The notes beneath the pieces were generated by a model. It was not told the DNA's origin. It saw only the letters and a program-made list of their open reading frames with translations, and did no database searches. A DNA stretch of 64,000 nucleotides from contig NZ_BQUV01000001.1 in NCBI RefSeq assembly GCF_022835695.1, positions 310,001 through 374,000 on the forward strand, read 5' to 3'. Below, one piece after another: positions 44,699-55,600 of the stretch. This stretch comes from Bradyrhizobium sp. Ce-3 (GTDB taxonomy: Bacteria > Pseudomonadota > Alphaproteobacteria > Rhizobiales > Xanthobacteraceae). Within the stretch, counting starts at the first letter, position 1. Each line of letters opens with the position of its first letter. The position numbers and the translations under genes are program-made.

Positions 44699-45493
44699 TC
44701 ACTTCTTCTTCGGCTTGTTGAAATTGAAGTCGAGGCTGAAGGAGAACTGATCGTCGGTCAGACTGGCCGGGGGCGGTGGCACCGGATCGGAACGGTGCAC
44801 GGTCGAGAGCGCCGCCTCGTCGAAGGCGGCATCACCTGACGATTCCAACACGGCGACCGACAAGATCTTGCCGACCCGGTTGATCACAAGGGCCACCTTC
44901 ACCTTAGCGTCCTTGAACTTGTTCTCCGGGAATTTCTTGTGCAAGTCGAAATAGGCGCTGAGCTTCTTGCCCCACTTCGCGGTCAGCGCGAGCTTGTCCT
45001 TGCCGATGCCGGGGTTGGGCGCCTTGGTGGTCTCGGACTGACGCGCGTCGTCCAGCTTGGTCGGCGCGGCTGCCTCCGAGGCCTGCACCGCTTCCTGCGC
45101 GCTGGTCTCGACCTTGGCGACCTTGGCCTCCTCCTCCTTCTGCTTCTTGGCGGTGTCTTCCGTCACGATGCGGTCGGGGTCGTCGGACTCGACAGGCTTT
45201 TCCTGAGGCAGGTCGGTGTCCTTCACCTCCGCCTTCTGCTGCGCCATTTCCTGCACGGCCTGCTGCTCGTCGGCCGGCGCGCCGGGCGGCGCCGCATCAT
45301 CGGGCACATCCGGCGAAGCGAGCTCGACGGCGTATTCCGCACCGGCAGCGCCGAGGCCCTCGTCGCCGTCATCGCCGCGCAAATTGGTCAGCGCCAGCGC
45401 CGCGCCGCCGAGATGCAGCGCGACCGCCGTCACCGCGGCGATCACCCAGAGCCGCTTCGACGTCCGTAAGTCAAGATCGGGGTTGGTGGACAT
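44699..45493 (-). CDS. tonB: TonB-like energy transducer
   Basis: 264 residues with an N-terminal anchor helix (VIAAVTAVALHLGGAALAL), a long Glu/Lys/Pro/Ala-rich periplasmic spacer (about residues 60-150) and a C-terminal TonB domain (AKVKVALVINRVGKILSVAVLESSGDAAFDEAAL). It links ExbB/ExbD to the outer-membrane receptor encoded at the head of the operon. It is the last gene, 12 bp after exbD. Confidence 0.92.
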   Translation of the reverse strand: MSTNPDLDLRTSKRLWVIAAVTAVALHLGGAALALTNLRGDDGDEGLGAAGAEYAVELASPDVPDDAAPPGAPADEQQAVQEMAQQKAEVKDTDLPQEKPVESDDPDRIVTEDTAKKQKEEEAKVAKVETSAQEAVQASEAAAPTKLDDARQSETTKAPNPGIGKDKLALTAKWGKKLSAYFDLHKKFPENKFKDAKVKVALVINRVGKILSVAVLESSGDAAFDEAALSTVHRSDPVPPPPASLTDDQFSFSLDFNFNKPKKK

Positions 45494-45505
45494 CGCGCTT
45501 CGCCG

Positions 45506-45970
<465 letters not shown>

Positions 45971-45973
45971 CGC

Positions 45974-47020
45974 CTACTCCGCCGCCGCGGCGCGCGGATG
46001 CGCGCTGCGCGGAACGTCGCCGGGAATACCGCCATGGGTGCGGTCGAGATCGCGCGACAACAGCCGTCCGGCCGCGCCCGAGGCGCGACTGACGAGCTCG
46101 AGATAGACCTTCGTGACGCGCGAGAAGTGGTTGTAGATGATGACCGCGGGGATTGCCGCGACGAGGCCGATCGCGGTTGCGAGCAGCGCTTCGGCGATGC
46201 CCGGCGCCACCACGGCAAGGTTCGTGGTCTGCGACTTCGAGATGCCGATGAAGCTGTTCATGATGCCCCAGACGGTGCCGAACAGGCCGACGAAGGGCGA
46301 CGTCGCGCCGATGGTCGCGAGCAGACCCATGCCGACGCGGATCTTGCGGGCCTCGGCGCGCACGATCTCGGCGAAGCTCGATGCCGCGCGCTCCTTGATG
46401 CCGGCATCGCTCGAGATACCGGCCGACAGACGTCCCTCGCGCATCGCGGCGGCGATGAATGACGACAGCACGCTGCCCTTGGCGCCGAGCGCGAACTGCG
46501 CTTCCGCGAGCGACCGCGATTCAGCAATCTTGGCGAGCGCGCCGCGCAGCTTGCTCTGCGCCACCGTCAGCTCGACCATCTTGGCGATGAACACCGTCCA
46601 GGTGACGAGCGAGGCGAAAGCCAGACCGAGCATCACCGCCTTCACGATGATGTCGGCGTTCAGGAACATATTCCACGGCGACAATTCGTGCAGGCCGGTG
46701 GCGCTCGACTTCAGCGACTTGCCGTCGCCGCTCGCAGCCGGCGACGCATCGAGGGCCGTCGGTGCCGGAGCCGCCGCGGCAGGCGCCGGTGCGGACTGCG
46801 CTTGCGGCGCCGCGGGTGCCGCAGGCTGGGCCACCGGCGCAGACTGGGCCGCCGGTGCAGATTGGGCCGCGGGCGCCTGGGCCGCGGGCTGCGGCCGGGT
46901 CACGGGAGCGGGCTGCGCGGCAGGCGCCGTTTGCTGCTGCGCCGAAGACGGCGCGGCCAGCATCAGCATCGCCAGCGAGGCGATCATGGCGGATGCAGCG
47001 GGGAACTTGAATGTCTTCAT
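45974..47020 (-). CDS. exbB: Biopolymer transport protein ExbB (long form)
   Basis: 348 residues, longer than the usual 230-250 because a signal peptide (ends in SSAQ) is followed by an Ala/Pro/Gln-rich stretch of about 70 residues built from imperfect repeats. The MotA/TolQ-type membrane core begins near residue 110 (LSPWNMFLNADIIVKAVMLGLAFASL) and includes GTVWGIMNSFIGI. It drives the receptor with ExbD and TonB. The gene starts three bases after the hydroxylase stop. Confidence 0.94.
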   Translation of the reverse strand: MKTFKFPAASAMIASLAMLMLAAPSSAQQQTAPAAQPAPVTRPQPAAQAPAAQSAPAAQSAPVAQPAAPAAPQAQSAPAPAAAAPAPTALDASPAASGDGKSLKSSATGLHELSPWNMFLNADIIVKAVMLGLAFASLVTWTVFIAKMVELTVAQSKLRGALAKIAESRSLAEAQFALGAKGSVLSSFIAAAMREGRLSAGISSDAGIKERAASSFAEIVRAEARKIRVGMGLLATIGATSPFVGLFGTVWGIMNSFIGISKSQTTNLAVVAPGIAEALLATAIGLVAAIPAVIIYNHFSRVTKVYLELVSRASGAAGRLLSRDLDRTHGGIPGDVPRSAHPRAAAAE

Positions 47021-47023
47021 CAG

Positions 47024-47713
47024 TTACACTTCAGCCCAGTGACGGATCAGGTTGTGATAAATCCCGGTCAATTTGACCGTTTCAGGGTCATCGCGCCCCA
47101 GCCGCTCCACCAGAGCCTGGATCGCAGTATCGAGATCAAAGATCAGGCTGCGCGCGTGAGCATCCCGTACCATGCTCTGCAGCCAGAAAAAAGACGCTAC
47201 CCGCGCTCCTCGCGTGACCGGCGTGACCAGATGCAAGCTGGACGCAGGATAAAGTACGAGATCGCCTGCCGGCAGCTTGATTTCATGCGATCCGTAGAGG
47301 TCTTCGATGACCAGCTCGCCGCCATCGTACTCCTCGGGCTCCGATAAAAACAGCGTGACCGAGAGGTCGGTGCGGATCCGCAGGCCGGTCAGTCTGTCGC
47401 CGCGCACCGCATTGTCGACGTGCAGGCCGAAATGGTGGCCGTCGCTTGCCGCATAGCGGTTGAACAAGGGTGGAAAGATTCTAAGTGGGATCGCCGCCGA
47501 GATGAACTGCGGGCTCGCCGACAGCGCCGACAGGATCCGGTTGCCGAGCTGTCGCGCGACCTCGCTGTCGGGCGGCAGCTGCTCGTTGCGCTTGACCATC
47601 GCGGATGCGGCACCCGCGGTCGAGCGGCCGTCCTCCCATTCGGCTTGCTCCATGATGCGGCGGAAGTCCGCCACATCAGCCTTGCTCAATACGTCGGGAA
47701 CACAGACCAGCAT
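47024..47713 (-). CDS. Fe(II)/2-oxoglutarate PKHD-type hydroxylase (PiuC/YbiX-like)
   Basis: 229 residues from the ATG of [14 protein letters not shown]. Iron ligands are H98, D100 (HVD) and H161, with R171 for the co-substrate. PiuC-type proteins are encoded beside TonB-dependent siderophore receptors in many proteobacteria, as here, between receptor and exbB. The substrate is unknown; modification of a siderophore is often suggested. The longer frame that joins it to the receptor's other frame is an artefact. Confidence 0.92.
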   Translation of the reverse strand: MLVCVPDVLSKADVADFRRIMEQAEWEDGRSTAGAASAMVKRNEQLPPDSEVARQLGNRILSALSASPQFISAAIPLRIFPPLFNRYAASDGHHFGLHVDNAVRGDRLTGLRIRTDLSVTLFLSEPEEYDGGELVIEDLYGSHEIKLPAGDLVLYPASSLHLVTPVTRGARVASFFWLQSMVRDAHARSLIFDLDTAIQALVERLGRDDPETVKLTGIYHNLIRHWAEV

Positions 47714-47733
47714 CGTGTGCCGCGAGGCCTCCG

Positions 47734-50289
47734 TCAGTAACGCGCAGACACAACCAGATACGCAGCGCGTCCCGGTGCTTCGAGCACGAACGGCGCCGCG
47801 CTCTGGTACAGCGCGTCGTAGTAGCGCTTGTCGAAGATGTTGTTGACGAACAGCTTCATGGTCCAGTGCTTGTCGATCTTGGCCTCGGCAAAGGCGTCGA
47901 AGCGCCAATAGCTCGGGATCGAGGTGCCCTGGTTGGCCGCGAGCAGCGTGCCGCCATAGACCTTCGAGCGATACACCGCCTGCCCGCCAAGCTCCCACAT
48001 GTCGGTGAGCTGGTACTTGGTCAGCATGCTGAACGACTGATGCGCGACGTTGGCGAGCGGCAGTCCGACATTGCTGGAATACAGCGTGGTGTTGGCCGGC
48101 GGCGCCAGCGACTTCGTCACCTCCGACTGCATCAGCACAAGGCCGCCGAACACGCTCCACTTGTCGGTGATCTTGCCGCCGACGCCAAGATCGATGCCGC
48201 GGATGCGATAGGCGGCGCCTGCGGTGATGCAGGACACCGTGGTCGATCCGGCCGGCGGAACGTAGGTACAGCCAAGCGCGGCTGCAGCAGTGCTGCTGCC
48301 GACGTTCTGCGCTTCGCGCGCGTTCTCCTTCTCGGTCTGGAACAACGCCGCCGTCACCAGCAGATGACGGTCGAACAGCTCCCACTTGGTGCCGACCTCG
48401 ATGGCCTTGTTCTTTTCCGGCCCGAAGATCTGGGTGTTGCCACCGGCAAGGTTGGGATTGATGCCGCCATAGGCGGTGCTGGTGCCGTCGAACTCGGCGC
48501 CGACCGGGTTGGACGAGGTCGCATAGGCCGCATAGACGCTGCCGTTCGGCAATGGCTTCAACGTGAGACCGACGTTGTAGTTCGGCATCCCGAACTCGGC
48601 CGACTGCGTGCCGAGCGTACCGTTGGTCGCGAATGCCGACGTGTTGATCTTGTAGTCGTCGTAGCGAACGCCGCCGTTGAGGATGACGAAGTCGTTCCAG
48701 TTGGCAGTGTCCATGACGTAGCCGCTGACCGTATCGATCCCGATCTTGGTCGGCCGCCCGGTGAGGCCCGACGGGATCGGGAACGGGATATTGGTGTACT
48801 GCGGATCGAACACGCTGACACCCTTGAGCGAGCCGCTCCCCGTGAAAGACGACGTACCGGTCGTAACTTCGGAGGCCAGGCCGGTGTAGCTGTCGATCGA
48901 CGACCGCTCGTTGTCGTATTCGACGCCGGCCGTCGTCGTGTGCTTGAAGCCGAGCCCGTCGACCGACTTGTAGGTCGCCTCGGTCTGGTTGGCGAACACG
49001 TCGGTGACCTGGTAGCGGCTCTGCGGATTGAGACTGAGCGTCGAGGCCGAGAGCGGATCGGTCAGCGCCGGCGATTCCGGCAGCGTGCCGATGTAGTTCT
49101 GGGTCGACCGCGATTCCCGGATCTTGTTGCTGATCACGAGGTCCGGCGTGATCTGCACCTCCGCGTTGATGGTGCCGATATCCTGTCCGGTCCTGAAGAA
49201 GTCGCGATTGACGAAGCCGTAGAAATTGTTGCGGTTGACGCCGAAGTCCGTGAACGGGCCGCCGGCCGTGGTCGCGGTGCTCGGCCGGTAGTACGGCACG
49301 CCGAAGTCCGGGATGCCGGTCAGCTCGGTGTGGATGTAGTTGCCGGTGATCTTCACCGCGTCGACGGGCTTCCACGTGCCGGCCACGAACGCGCCGTCGC
49401 GGTTGTCGGTGACGTAGCTGCGGCCGGCGACGCCGGCATCCTGGAACAGGCCGCCGGCGCGGATCGCCAGCGTCGGGCTGATCACCTGGTTGACATCGAG
49501 CGTCACCCGCTTGGTGCGATCGGTGCCGAACGTGGTGTCCATGTTGTAGAAGCTGTTCTCCGTCGTCGCCTGCTTGGTGACGATGTTGATCGCGCCGCCG
49601 GTGGTGCCGCGGCCGGCAAAGGACGAACCCGGCCCGCGCAGGATCTCGACCTGCTCGGTGAAGAAGTTCTCGCGGACGCTGACGCCGGCGTCGCGCACGC
49701 CGTCGATGAAGATGTCGTTGCGGGCGTCGAAGCCGCGGATGAAGAAGCGGTCGCCGAACGCATTGCCGCCCTCGCCCGTGCCGAGCGTGACGCCGGCCGT
49801 CGACAGGATCGCCGATTTCAGCGAGGTGGCGTTCTTGTCCTCGAGCACGTCCTTGGTCAGCACCGTGACCGACTTCGGCGTGTTCAGGATCGGCTCGGGA
49901 TATTTCCCGGAGGCCTGCAGGCGGTCGCCCTTGTAAGGCGCGGCCGGATCCGCATAGCGGTCGCGATCGGCGGGAAGACCGCCGGCGTTGGGGAACGGCA
50001 CCGGCGCCTGCTGAGCCTGCTGGTTGGCGCGGCGCGCGGCGCGGCGCAGCGCGTTGCGGGCACGGACCTGGTCCGACGTGGGCTTCGAGGTGACGGGCCG
50101 CGGGCGCGCGACTGGGGCATCGACGTTCACCGGCGGCAGGTTGGATTGCTGCGCTTCGGCCCCCGAAAACGACGCCACCGCGATCAGGCTCGCGACCGCG
50201 GAGACCTTCGTGGCGGAATAACCCGTATCATCAGCCGAACCGATCGCTGCATCGAAGCGCAGCGATCTCGGCGCCTTCACCTTGCTCAT
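47734..50289 (-). CDS. TonB-dependent siderophore receptor
   Basis: 851 residues from ATG (a GTG three codons earlier is possible). After the signal sequence (cut near AEA) comes a TonB-box-like PPVNVDAP and an Arg/Pro-rich stretch, then the plug domain ([27 protein letters not shown]) and a 22-strand barrel ending in [13 protein letters not shown]. It imports a ferric siderophore across the outer membrane. Three iron-box-like repeats precede it at 50418-50481, suggesting Irr-type control of the five-gene operon. Confidence 0.94.
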   Translation of the reverse strand: MSKVKAPRSLRFDAAIGSADDTGYSATKVSAVASLIAVASFSGAEAQQSNLPPVNVDAPVARPRPVTSKPTSDQVRARNALRRAARRANQQAQQAPVPFPNAGGLPADRDRYADPAAPYKGDRLQASGKYPEPILNTPKSVTVLTKDVLEDKNATSLKSAILSTAGVTLGTGEGGNAFGDRFFIRGFDARNDIFIDGVRDAGVSVRENFFTEQVEILRGPGSSFAGRGTTGGAINIVTKQATTENSFYNMDTTFGTDRTKRVTLDVNQVISPTLAIRAGGLFQDAGVAGRSYVTDNRDGAFVAGTWKPVDAVKITGNYIHTELTGIPDFGVPYYRPSTATTAGGPFTDFGVNRNNFYGFVNRDFFRTGQDIGTINAEVQITPDLVISNKIRESRSTQNYIGTLPESPALTDPLSASTLSLNPQSRYQVTDVFANQTEATYKSVDGLGFKHTTTAGVEYDNERSSIDSYTGLASEVTTGTSSFTGSGSLKGVSVFDPQYTNIPFPIPSGLTGRPTKIGIDTVSGYVMDTANWNDFVILNGGVRYDDYKINTSAFATNGTLGTQSAEFGMPNYNVGLTLKPLPNGSVYAAYATSSNPVGAEFDGTSTAYGGINPNLAGGNTQIFGPEKNKAIEVGTKWELFDRHLLVTAALFQTEKENAREAQNVGSSTAAAALGCTYVPPAGSTTVSCITAGAAYRIRGIDLGVGGKITDKWSVFGGLVLMQSEVTKSLAPPANTTLYSSNVGLPLANVAHQSFSMLTKYQLTDMWELGGQAVYRSKVYGGTLLAANQGTSIPSYWRFDAFAEAKIDKHWTMKLFVNNIFDKRYYDALYQSAAPFVLEAPGRAAYLVVSARY

Positions 50290-50417
50290 GTCTTGCACGC
50301 CCCCAGAAAAGTCAGTTCGCTCGCGAAATCATGGTGCGACGAACTGTCTGCATCGGTTATCGAGCGTGACTTTTTTTATCAATGCGATCAGCGCCACAGT
50401 CAGCTTGAATCGCCCCA

Positions 50418-50481
50418 ATTCAAAGCGATTCTAATCTGTGGTTTGAAATCGTTCTAAACTGGAATTTTTAAGCGTTCTAAA
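50418..50481 (-). promoter_or_regulatory. Three iron-control-like repeats with 23-bp spacing
   Basis: Plus-strand units: ATTCAAAGCGATTCTAAT (50418-50435), TTTGAAATCGTTCTAAA (50442-50458) and TTTTTAAGCGTTCTAAA (50465-50481). The TTCTAA hexamers start at 50429, 50452 and 50475, exactly 23 bp apart. Read on the minus strand the units resemble the Irr iron control element (TTTAGAA-N3-TTCTAAA-like). They lie upstream of the TonB receptor. Confidence 0.7.
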
Positions 50482-50501
50482 CTGATGCGGCTCCGGGCGC
50501 A

Positions 50502-50741
50502 TCACTCCGCGCTCGGCGGCTTCATCAGCGAAAACAGCTCGTCGATGGTCCGCTGCGCGACCTGCCGCACACGGTCGCTGTTGTCGAGGCCGGCGATATT
50601 GACGCCGTTGACCACCGCTTTGATCTCGTCGCGAAAGTCGCTCAGGAAGCGCAGCGGGTCGCGCTGCTCGTTGGCGACGCGCGCGATCAATCCGGTGACC
50701 AGGATCTGGCATGCCATCATGCGCCCGTTCAACTCGTCCAT
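50502..50741 (-). CDS. Hypothetical helical protein (79 aa)
   Basis: The second in-frame ATG has a better ribosome site (AGGG) than the first at 50753. The protein is helical (MACQILVTGLIARVANEQRDPLRF, then QVAQRTIDELFSLM) without membrane segments. It lies between marR and the receptor's control region. I do not recognise it. Confidence 0.55.
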   Translation of the reverse strand: MDELNGRMMACQILVTGLIARVANEQRDPLRFLSDFRDEIKAVVNGVNIAGLDNSDRVRQVAQRTIDELFSLMKPPSAE

Positions 50742-50867
50742 CGCAGCCCTCATCCTCTCGCATCGTCGTGCGCGATATGGACGACATCCCGCGGCGTTTC
50801 AACTGCGTCGCGCAAGCTCAATCGGATGAACGGATGGCGAGCCGGTCTCGATGCGACGAGACGCGCG

Positions 50868-51329
50868 CTATTTGGCGGCGATGTGCTCGGCACCCTCGCC
50901 GAGCGCCTTGATGCGATCCTTGACCTCACGAAGCGTGGCGAGACCGCTTTCGACATGCTTGTCCGAGACGTCGCGGAGCACGTCGCCGGCGATCGCATCG
51001 CGCAGACTGTCGAGATCGTCGACGAGGCGACGTCCGCTCTTGGTCAGGAACAGGCGATTGGCGCGGCGGTCCCTGGGATCGGGACGGCGTTCGAGCAGGC
51101 CATGCTCGACGAGGCGGTCAAGCAGCCGCACCAGCGAGATCGGCTGCAGCTCGAGGACGTCGGCAAGATCGACCTGGGACAGGCCCTCCTGCTCGCGCAG
51201 ACGGAACAGCACGATCCACTGGGCGCGCGTGGTGCCTCGCGCCTTGGCGCGATGATCGATATAGTTGCGCAGCAGCCTCGAACTCTCGACGAGTTGCGCG
51301 ATAAACTGGCGTTTGAGATCGAGCGACAT
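50868..51329 (-). CDS. MarR-family transcriptional regulator
   Basis: 153 residues with the winged helix: TTRAQWIVLFRLREQEGLSQ, recognition helix LQPISLVRLLDRLVEHGLL, and the wing DPRDRRANRLFLT. A GAGG site precedes its ATG. It is divergent from an RND efflux operon with a 7-10-7 inverted repeat in between, so it is the probable repressor of that pump. Confidence 0.94.
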   Translation of the reverse strand: MSLDLKRQFIAQLVESSRLLRNYIDHRAKARGTTRAQWIVLFRLREQEGLSQVDLADVLELQPISLVRLLDRLVEHGLLERRPDPRDRRANRLFLTKSGRRLVDDLDSLRDAIAGDVLRDVSDKHVESGLATLREVKDRIKALGEGAEHIAAK

Positions 51330-51379
51330 TAGGGGTCCTCGGTGCGTTTCCCAGCCGGAATGTTTCTGCTCGTTTCTGA

Positions 51380-51403
51380 CCTAAACCTTTCCAAATGTTT
51401 AGG
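51380..51403. promoter_or_regulatory. Inverted repeat, candidate MarR operator
   Basis: CCTAAAC-N10-GTTTAGG lies in the space between divergent marR and the RND adaptor gene, where a MarR repressor would block both promoters. Confidence 0.55.
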
Positions 51404-51512
51404 ATTCTCAAGCCTTGGTGTGTTTACACATTAAGTGCACGCATATTATATCCGCAAGCTCTGTGAACCGTTTCGATCACCCTTTATTGTTACGTTGAAC
51501 CCAAGAGTCCGC

Positions 51513-52682
51513 ATGTCCAAGTCACGCACCATCGGTTGGGTTTTAGTGATCGCTGCGGTTGGTGCCGCCGGTTATTTCGGCTGGCAGAAATACACGGACA
51601 GCCAGCAGGCGGTTGCGGCCGCGCAGAAGCGGTCGGCCCAGCGCCCGGCGGTTCCGGTCAAGATCTCACCGGTCGAGAAGGCCGACTTCCCGGTCTACCT
51701 GACCGGTCTCGGCACCGTGCAGGCGTTCAACACCGTCCAGGTCCGCACCCGGGTCGACGGCCAGATCACCAAGATCGCCTTCAAGGAAGGCCAGTTCGTC
51801 AAGGCCGGCGACACGCTGGTCGAGATCGATCCGCGGCCCTACCAGGCGACGCTCGACCAGGCCAAGGCCAAGAAGGCCCAGGACGAAGCCAATCTCGCCA
51901 ACGCCAATCTCGACCTGCAGCGCTACACCAAGCTCGGCGAGTTCGCCACGCGCCAGCAGCTCGACACCCAGCGCTCCACCGTGGCCCAGCTCACGGCCCA
52001 GATCGCGGCCGACGACGCCGCGATCTTCAACGCCCAGACCCAGGTCGACTACACCACCGTGAAGTCCCCGATCGACGGCATCGTCGGCCTGCGGCTCGTC
52101 GATACCGGCAACATCGTCAACGCCTCGGCCCAGACCGGCATCGTGACGATCACGCAGATCGAGCCGATCACGGTGATCTTCACCGCTCCGGAAGACCAGC
52201 TGCCCGATATCAAGGCGGCGCTGGCCATGGCGCCGCCCAAGACCGTTGCCCTGACCACCGACGGCAAGCGGGTGCTGTCCACGGGAACCCTGGCGCTGAT
52301 CAACAATCAGGTCGATACCACCAGCGGGACTGTCCGGCTCAAGGCGGTGTTTGATAACAAGGACCACGCGCTGTGGCCGGGCCAGTCGGTCTCGACCCGG
52401 CTCCTGGTCAGAACCTTGAAGGACGCCACCGTCGTTCCGGATGACGCGGTGCAGCATGGCACCGAAGGCCTCTACGCGTATTCAGTCAATCAGGAGAACA
52501 AGGCCGAGCTTCGCAAACTCAAGGTCAGCCAGTCAATCGACGGCAGGTCGGTGATCGACGAAGGCCTGTCGCCGGGCCAGCAGGTGATCACCGCGGGCCA
52601 GTACAAGGTCTCGCCGGGAACCCTGGTGACGACGGCGGTGGCGAGCTCGGATCCATCCCAGTCGAAGGTTACGCAGGAATGA
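51513..52682 (+). CDS. RND efflux periplasmic adaptor (MdtA-like)
   Basis: 389 residues from the ATG of MSKSRTIG; the site before it is weak. One N-terminal membrane anchor, then the lipoyl/hairpin/beta-barrel order of membrane fusion proteins: VRTRVDGQITKIAFKEGQFVKAGD, a coiled-coil hairpin at about 105-160, and VKSPIDGIVGLRLVDTGNIV. It bridges the pump and an outer-membrane channel, whose gene is not in the window. The stop overlaps the pump start by four bases. Confidence 0.93.
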   Translation: MSKSRTIGWVLVIAAVGAAGYFGWQKYTDSQQAVAAAQKRSAQRPAVPVKISPVEKADFPVYLTGLGTVQAFNTVQVRTRVDGQITKIAFKEGQFVKAGDTLVEIDPRPYQATLDQAKAKKAQDEANLANANLDLQRYTKLGEFATRQQLDTQRSTVAQLTAQIAADDAAIFNAQTQVDYTTVKSPIDGIVGLRLVDTGNIVNASAQTGIVTITQIEPITVIFTAPEDQLPDIKAALAMAPPKTVALTTDGKRVLSTGTLALINNQVDTTSGTVRLKAVFDNKDHALWPGQSVSTRLLVRTLKDATVVPDDAVQHGTEGLYAYSVNQENKAELRKLKVSQSIDGRSVIDEGLSPGQQVITAGQYKVSPGTLVTTAVASSDPSQSKVTQE

Positions 52683-55600
52683 GCGACGGCGCCGGGATTT
52701 CCGCACCATTCATTCGCTTCCCCATCGGCACCTCGCTGCTGATGGCCGGCATCCTGTTCGTCGGCCTGGTCGCCTATCCGTTGCTCCCGGTCGCGCCGCT
52801 GCCGCAGGTCGACTTCCCCACCATTCAGATCACCGCGACGCTGCCGGGCGGCAGCCCCGAGACCATGGCGAGTTCGGTCGCCCAGCCGCTGGAGCGCCAG
52901 TTCGCGCAGATTCCCGGCATCGCCCAGATGACCTCGACGAGCTATCTGGGCACAGCGTCGGTCACGATCCAGTTCGACCTCAACCGCTCGATCGACGGCG
53001 CCGCCAACGACGTGCAGGCCGCCATCAACGCCGCCAGCGGCCAGTTGCCGAAGAACCTTCCCTCGCCGCCGACCTATCGCAAGGTCAATCCGGCGGACGC
53101 GCCGATCATGCTGCTGTCGGCGACATCGGACACGCTGCCGCTGACCACGGTCAGCGATTCCGTCGACGCCCAGCTTGCCCAGCAGATCAGCCAGATTTCC
53201 GGCGTCGCGCAGGTCATCATCGGCGGCCAGCAGAAGCCGTCGGTCCGCGTCCAGATCGACCCGGCCAAGCTGGTCGCCAAAGGCCTGTCGCTGGAGGACG
53301 TCCGTGCCGCGATCAACATCGCAACCGTCGACAGCCCGAAGGGCAATATCGACGGCGCCACCCGCGCCTACACCATTTATGCCAACGACCAGCTGCTCAC
53401 TGCGGATCCGTGGAACGACGTCATCATCGCCTACCGCAACGGCGGGCCGCTGCGCATCCGCGACATCGGCCGGGCCGTTACCGGACCGGAGGACGCCAAA
53501 CAGGCGGCCTGGGCCAACGGCAAGCGCGGCGTGTTCCTCGTCGTGTTCAAGCAGCCTGGCGCCAACGTCATCGACACCGTCGACAAGATCAAGGCGGCGC
53601 TGCCCCGGCTGGTCGCGGCAATTCCGCCGGCGGTCAAGATCGAGGTCATCAGCGACCGCACCACGACGATCCGCGCCGCGGTGGAGGACGTCCAGTTCAC
53701 CCTGCTCCTGACCATCTTCCTGGTCGTGATGGTGATCTTCGCCTTCCTGCGCAGCTTCTGGGCCACCGTCATCCCGGCGGTGACCGTGCCGCTCGCGTTG
53801 CTCGGCGCCTGCGCGCTGATGTGGATCTTCGGCTATACGCTCGACAATTTGTCGCTGATGGCACTGACGATCGCGGTCGGCTTCGTGGTCGACGACGCCA
53901 TCGTGATGCTGGAGAACATCAGCCGCTACATCGAGGAAGGCGAGCGGCCGATGGCCGCCGCCTTCAAGGGTTCCAAGGAAATCGGCTTCACCATCGTCTC
54001 GATCAGCATCTCGCTGGTCGCGGTGCTGATCCCGCTGCTGCTGATGGGCGGCATCATCGGCCGCCTGTTCCGCGAATTCGCGGTCGTGCTGGCGATGACC
54101 ATCTTCGTCTCGATGTTCGTGTCGCTGACGCTGACGCCGATGATGGCCTCGCGGTTCCTGCGCGCCCACAACGAGGAACGGCACGGTCGTCTGTACAAGC
54201 TCAGCGAGCGCGGCTTCGACGCGATGCTGCGCGGCTATCAGAGCGGGCTCGACCTTGCCCTGCGCTGGAAGTTCGCGACCCTGATGATCTTCTTCGCGAC
54301 GCTGGCGCTGTCGGTCTACATGTTCGTCATCATCCCGAAGGGCTTCTTCCCGCAGCAGGACGTCGGCCTGATCACCGCGACCTCCGAGGCCAGCCAGGAC
54401 ATTTCGTTCGCTGAGATGAAGGGCAAGCAGGAGGAGCTCAGCAAGATCGTCATGCAGGATCCCGGCGTGGCGACGGTGGCGATGGCGATCGGCGGCAGCG
54501 GCCGGGCCGGCAACAACGGCAACATGTTCATCACGCTCAAGCCGCTGAACGAGCGCGATGCCAACGCGCAGCAGATCATCGCCCGGCTGCGGCCGAAGCT
54601 GGAGAAAGTGCTCGGTGCCCGGCTGTTCATGCAGGCCGCGCAGGACGTCCGCCTCGGCGGCCGCCCGACCCGCACCCAGTTCGAGTTCACGCTGCAGGAT
54701 GCCGACCTCTCCGAACTGAACCAGTGGGCGCCGAAGATCCTCTCGAAGATGCAGACGCTGCCGCAGCTGCGCGACGTCGCGACCGACCAGCAGACCAACG
54801 GCACCACGGTCGAGCTGAAGATCAACCGCGACACCGCCTCGCGCTACGGCATTCAGCCGCAGCTGATCGACGATACGCTGTATGACGCCTTCGGCCAGCG
54901 CCAGGTGACGCAGTACTTCACCCAGCTCAACAGCTACCACGTCATCCTCGAGGTGCTGCCTGAACTGCAGGGCTCGATCGACACGCTGAACAACATCTAC
55001 ATCAAGTCGCCGCTGACCGGCGAACAGGTGCCGCTGTCGACCTTCGCGAAATGGACCAGCGCGCCGGTGCGGCCGCTGTCAATCAGCCACCAGGGCCAGT
55101 TCCCGGCGATCACGATCTCCTTCAACCTGGCGCAGGGTGTCGCGCTCGGCCAGGCCACGGAGGCGGTGCAGAAGGCGATGGTCGACCTCGGCGCGCCGCC
55201 GACCCTGAGCTCGAGCTTCCAGGGCACCGCGCAGGCGTTCCAGCAATCGCTGTCGACCGTGCCGCTGCTGATCCTGGCGGCGCTCGTGGTTGTCTATCTG
55301 ATCCTCGGTATTCTCTACGAGAGCTACATCCACCCGATCACCATTCTGTCGACCCTGCCCTCGGCCGGCGTCGGCGCGCTGGCGATCCTGATGGCGGCCG
55401 GCTTCGACTTCTCGCTGATCGCGCTGATCGGGATCATCCTCTTGATCGGCATCGTGAAGAAGAACGGCATCATGATGGTCGACTTCGCGATCGCCGCCGA
55501 GCGCGATCAGCACATGGAGCCGGTGGCGGCGATCCGCCAGGCCGCCCTGCTGCGCTTCCGCCCGATCATGATGACGACGATGGCCGCGATGCTCGGCGGC

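Noticed and set aside
47024-49375. Possible fusion of the PKHD hydroxylase with a long N-terminal region
   Set aside because: The extra part is the receptor gene read in another frame; the hydroxylase begins at the ATG at 47713.
47866-50457. 863-codon open frame on the plus strand opposite the TonB receptor
   Set aside because: High-GC antisense shadow: composition is Arg/Ala/Gly/His-rich with no domain, and the minus-strand receptor is unmistakable.
52490-54940. 816-codon minus-strand frame opposite the RND pump
   Set aside because: Antisense shadow, with Arg/Asp/His/Gln-rich sequence and no start site; the pump frame has all its family motifs.
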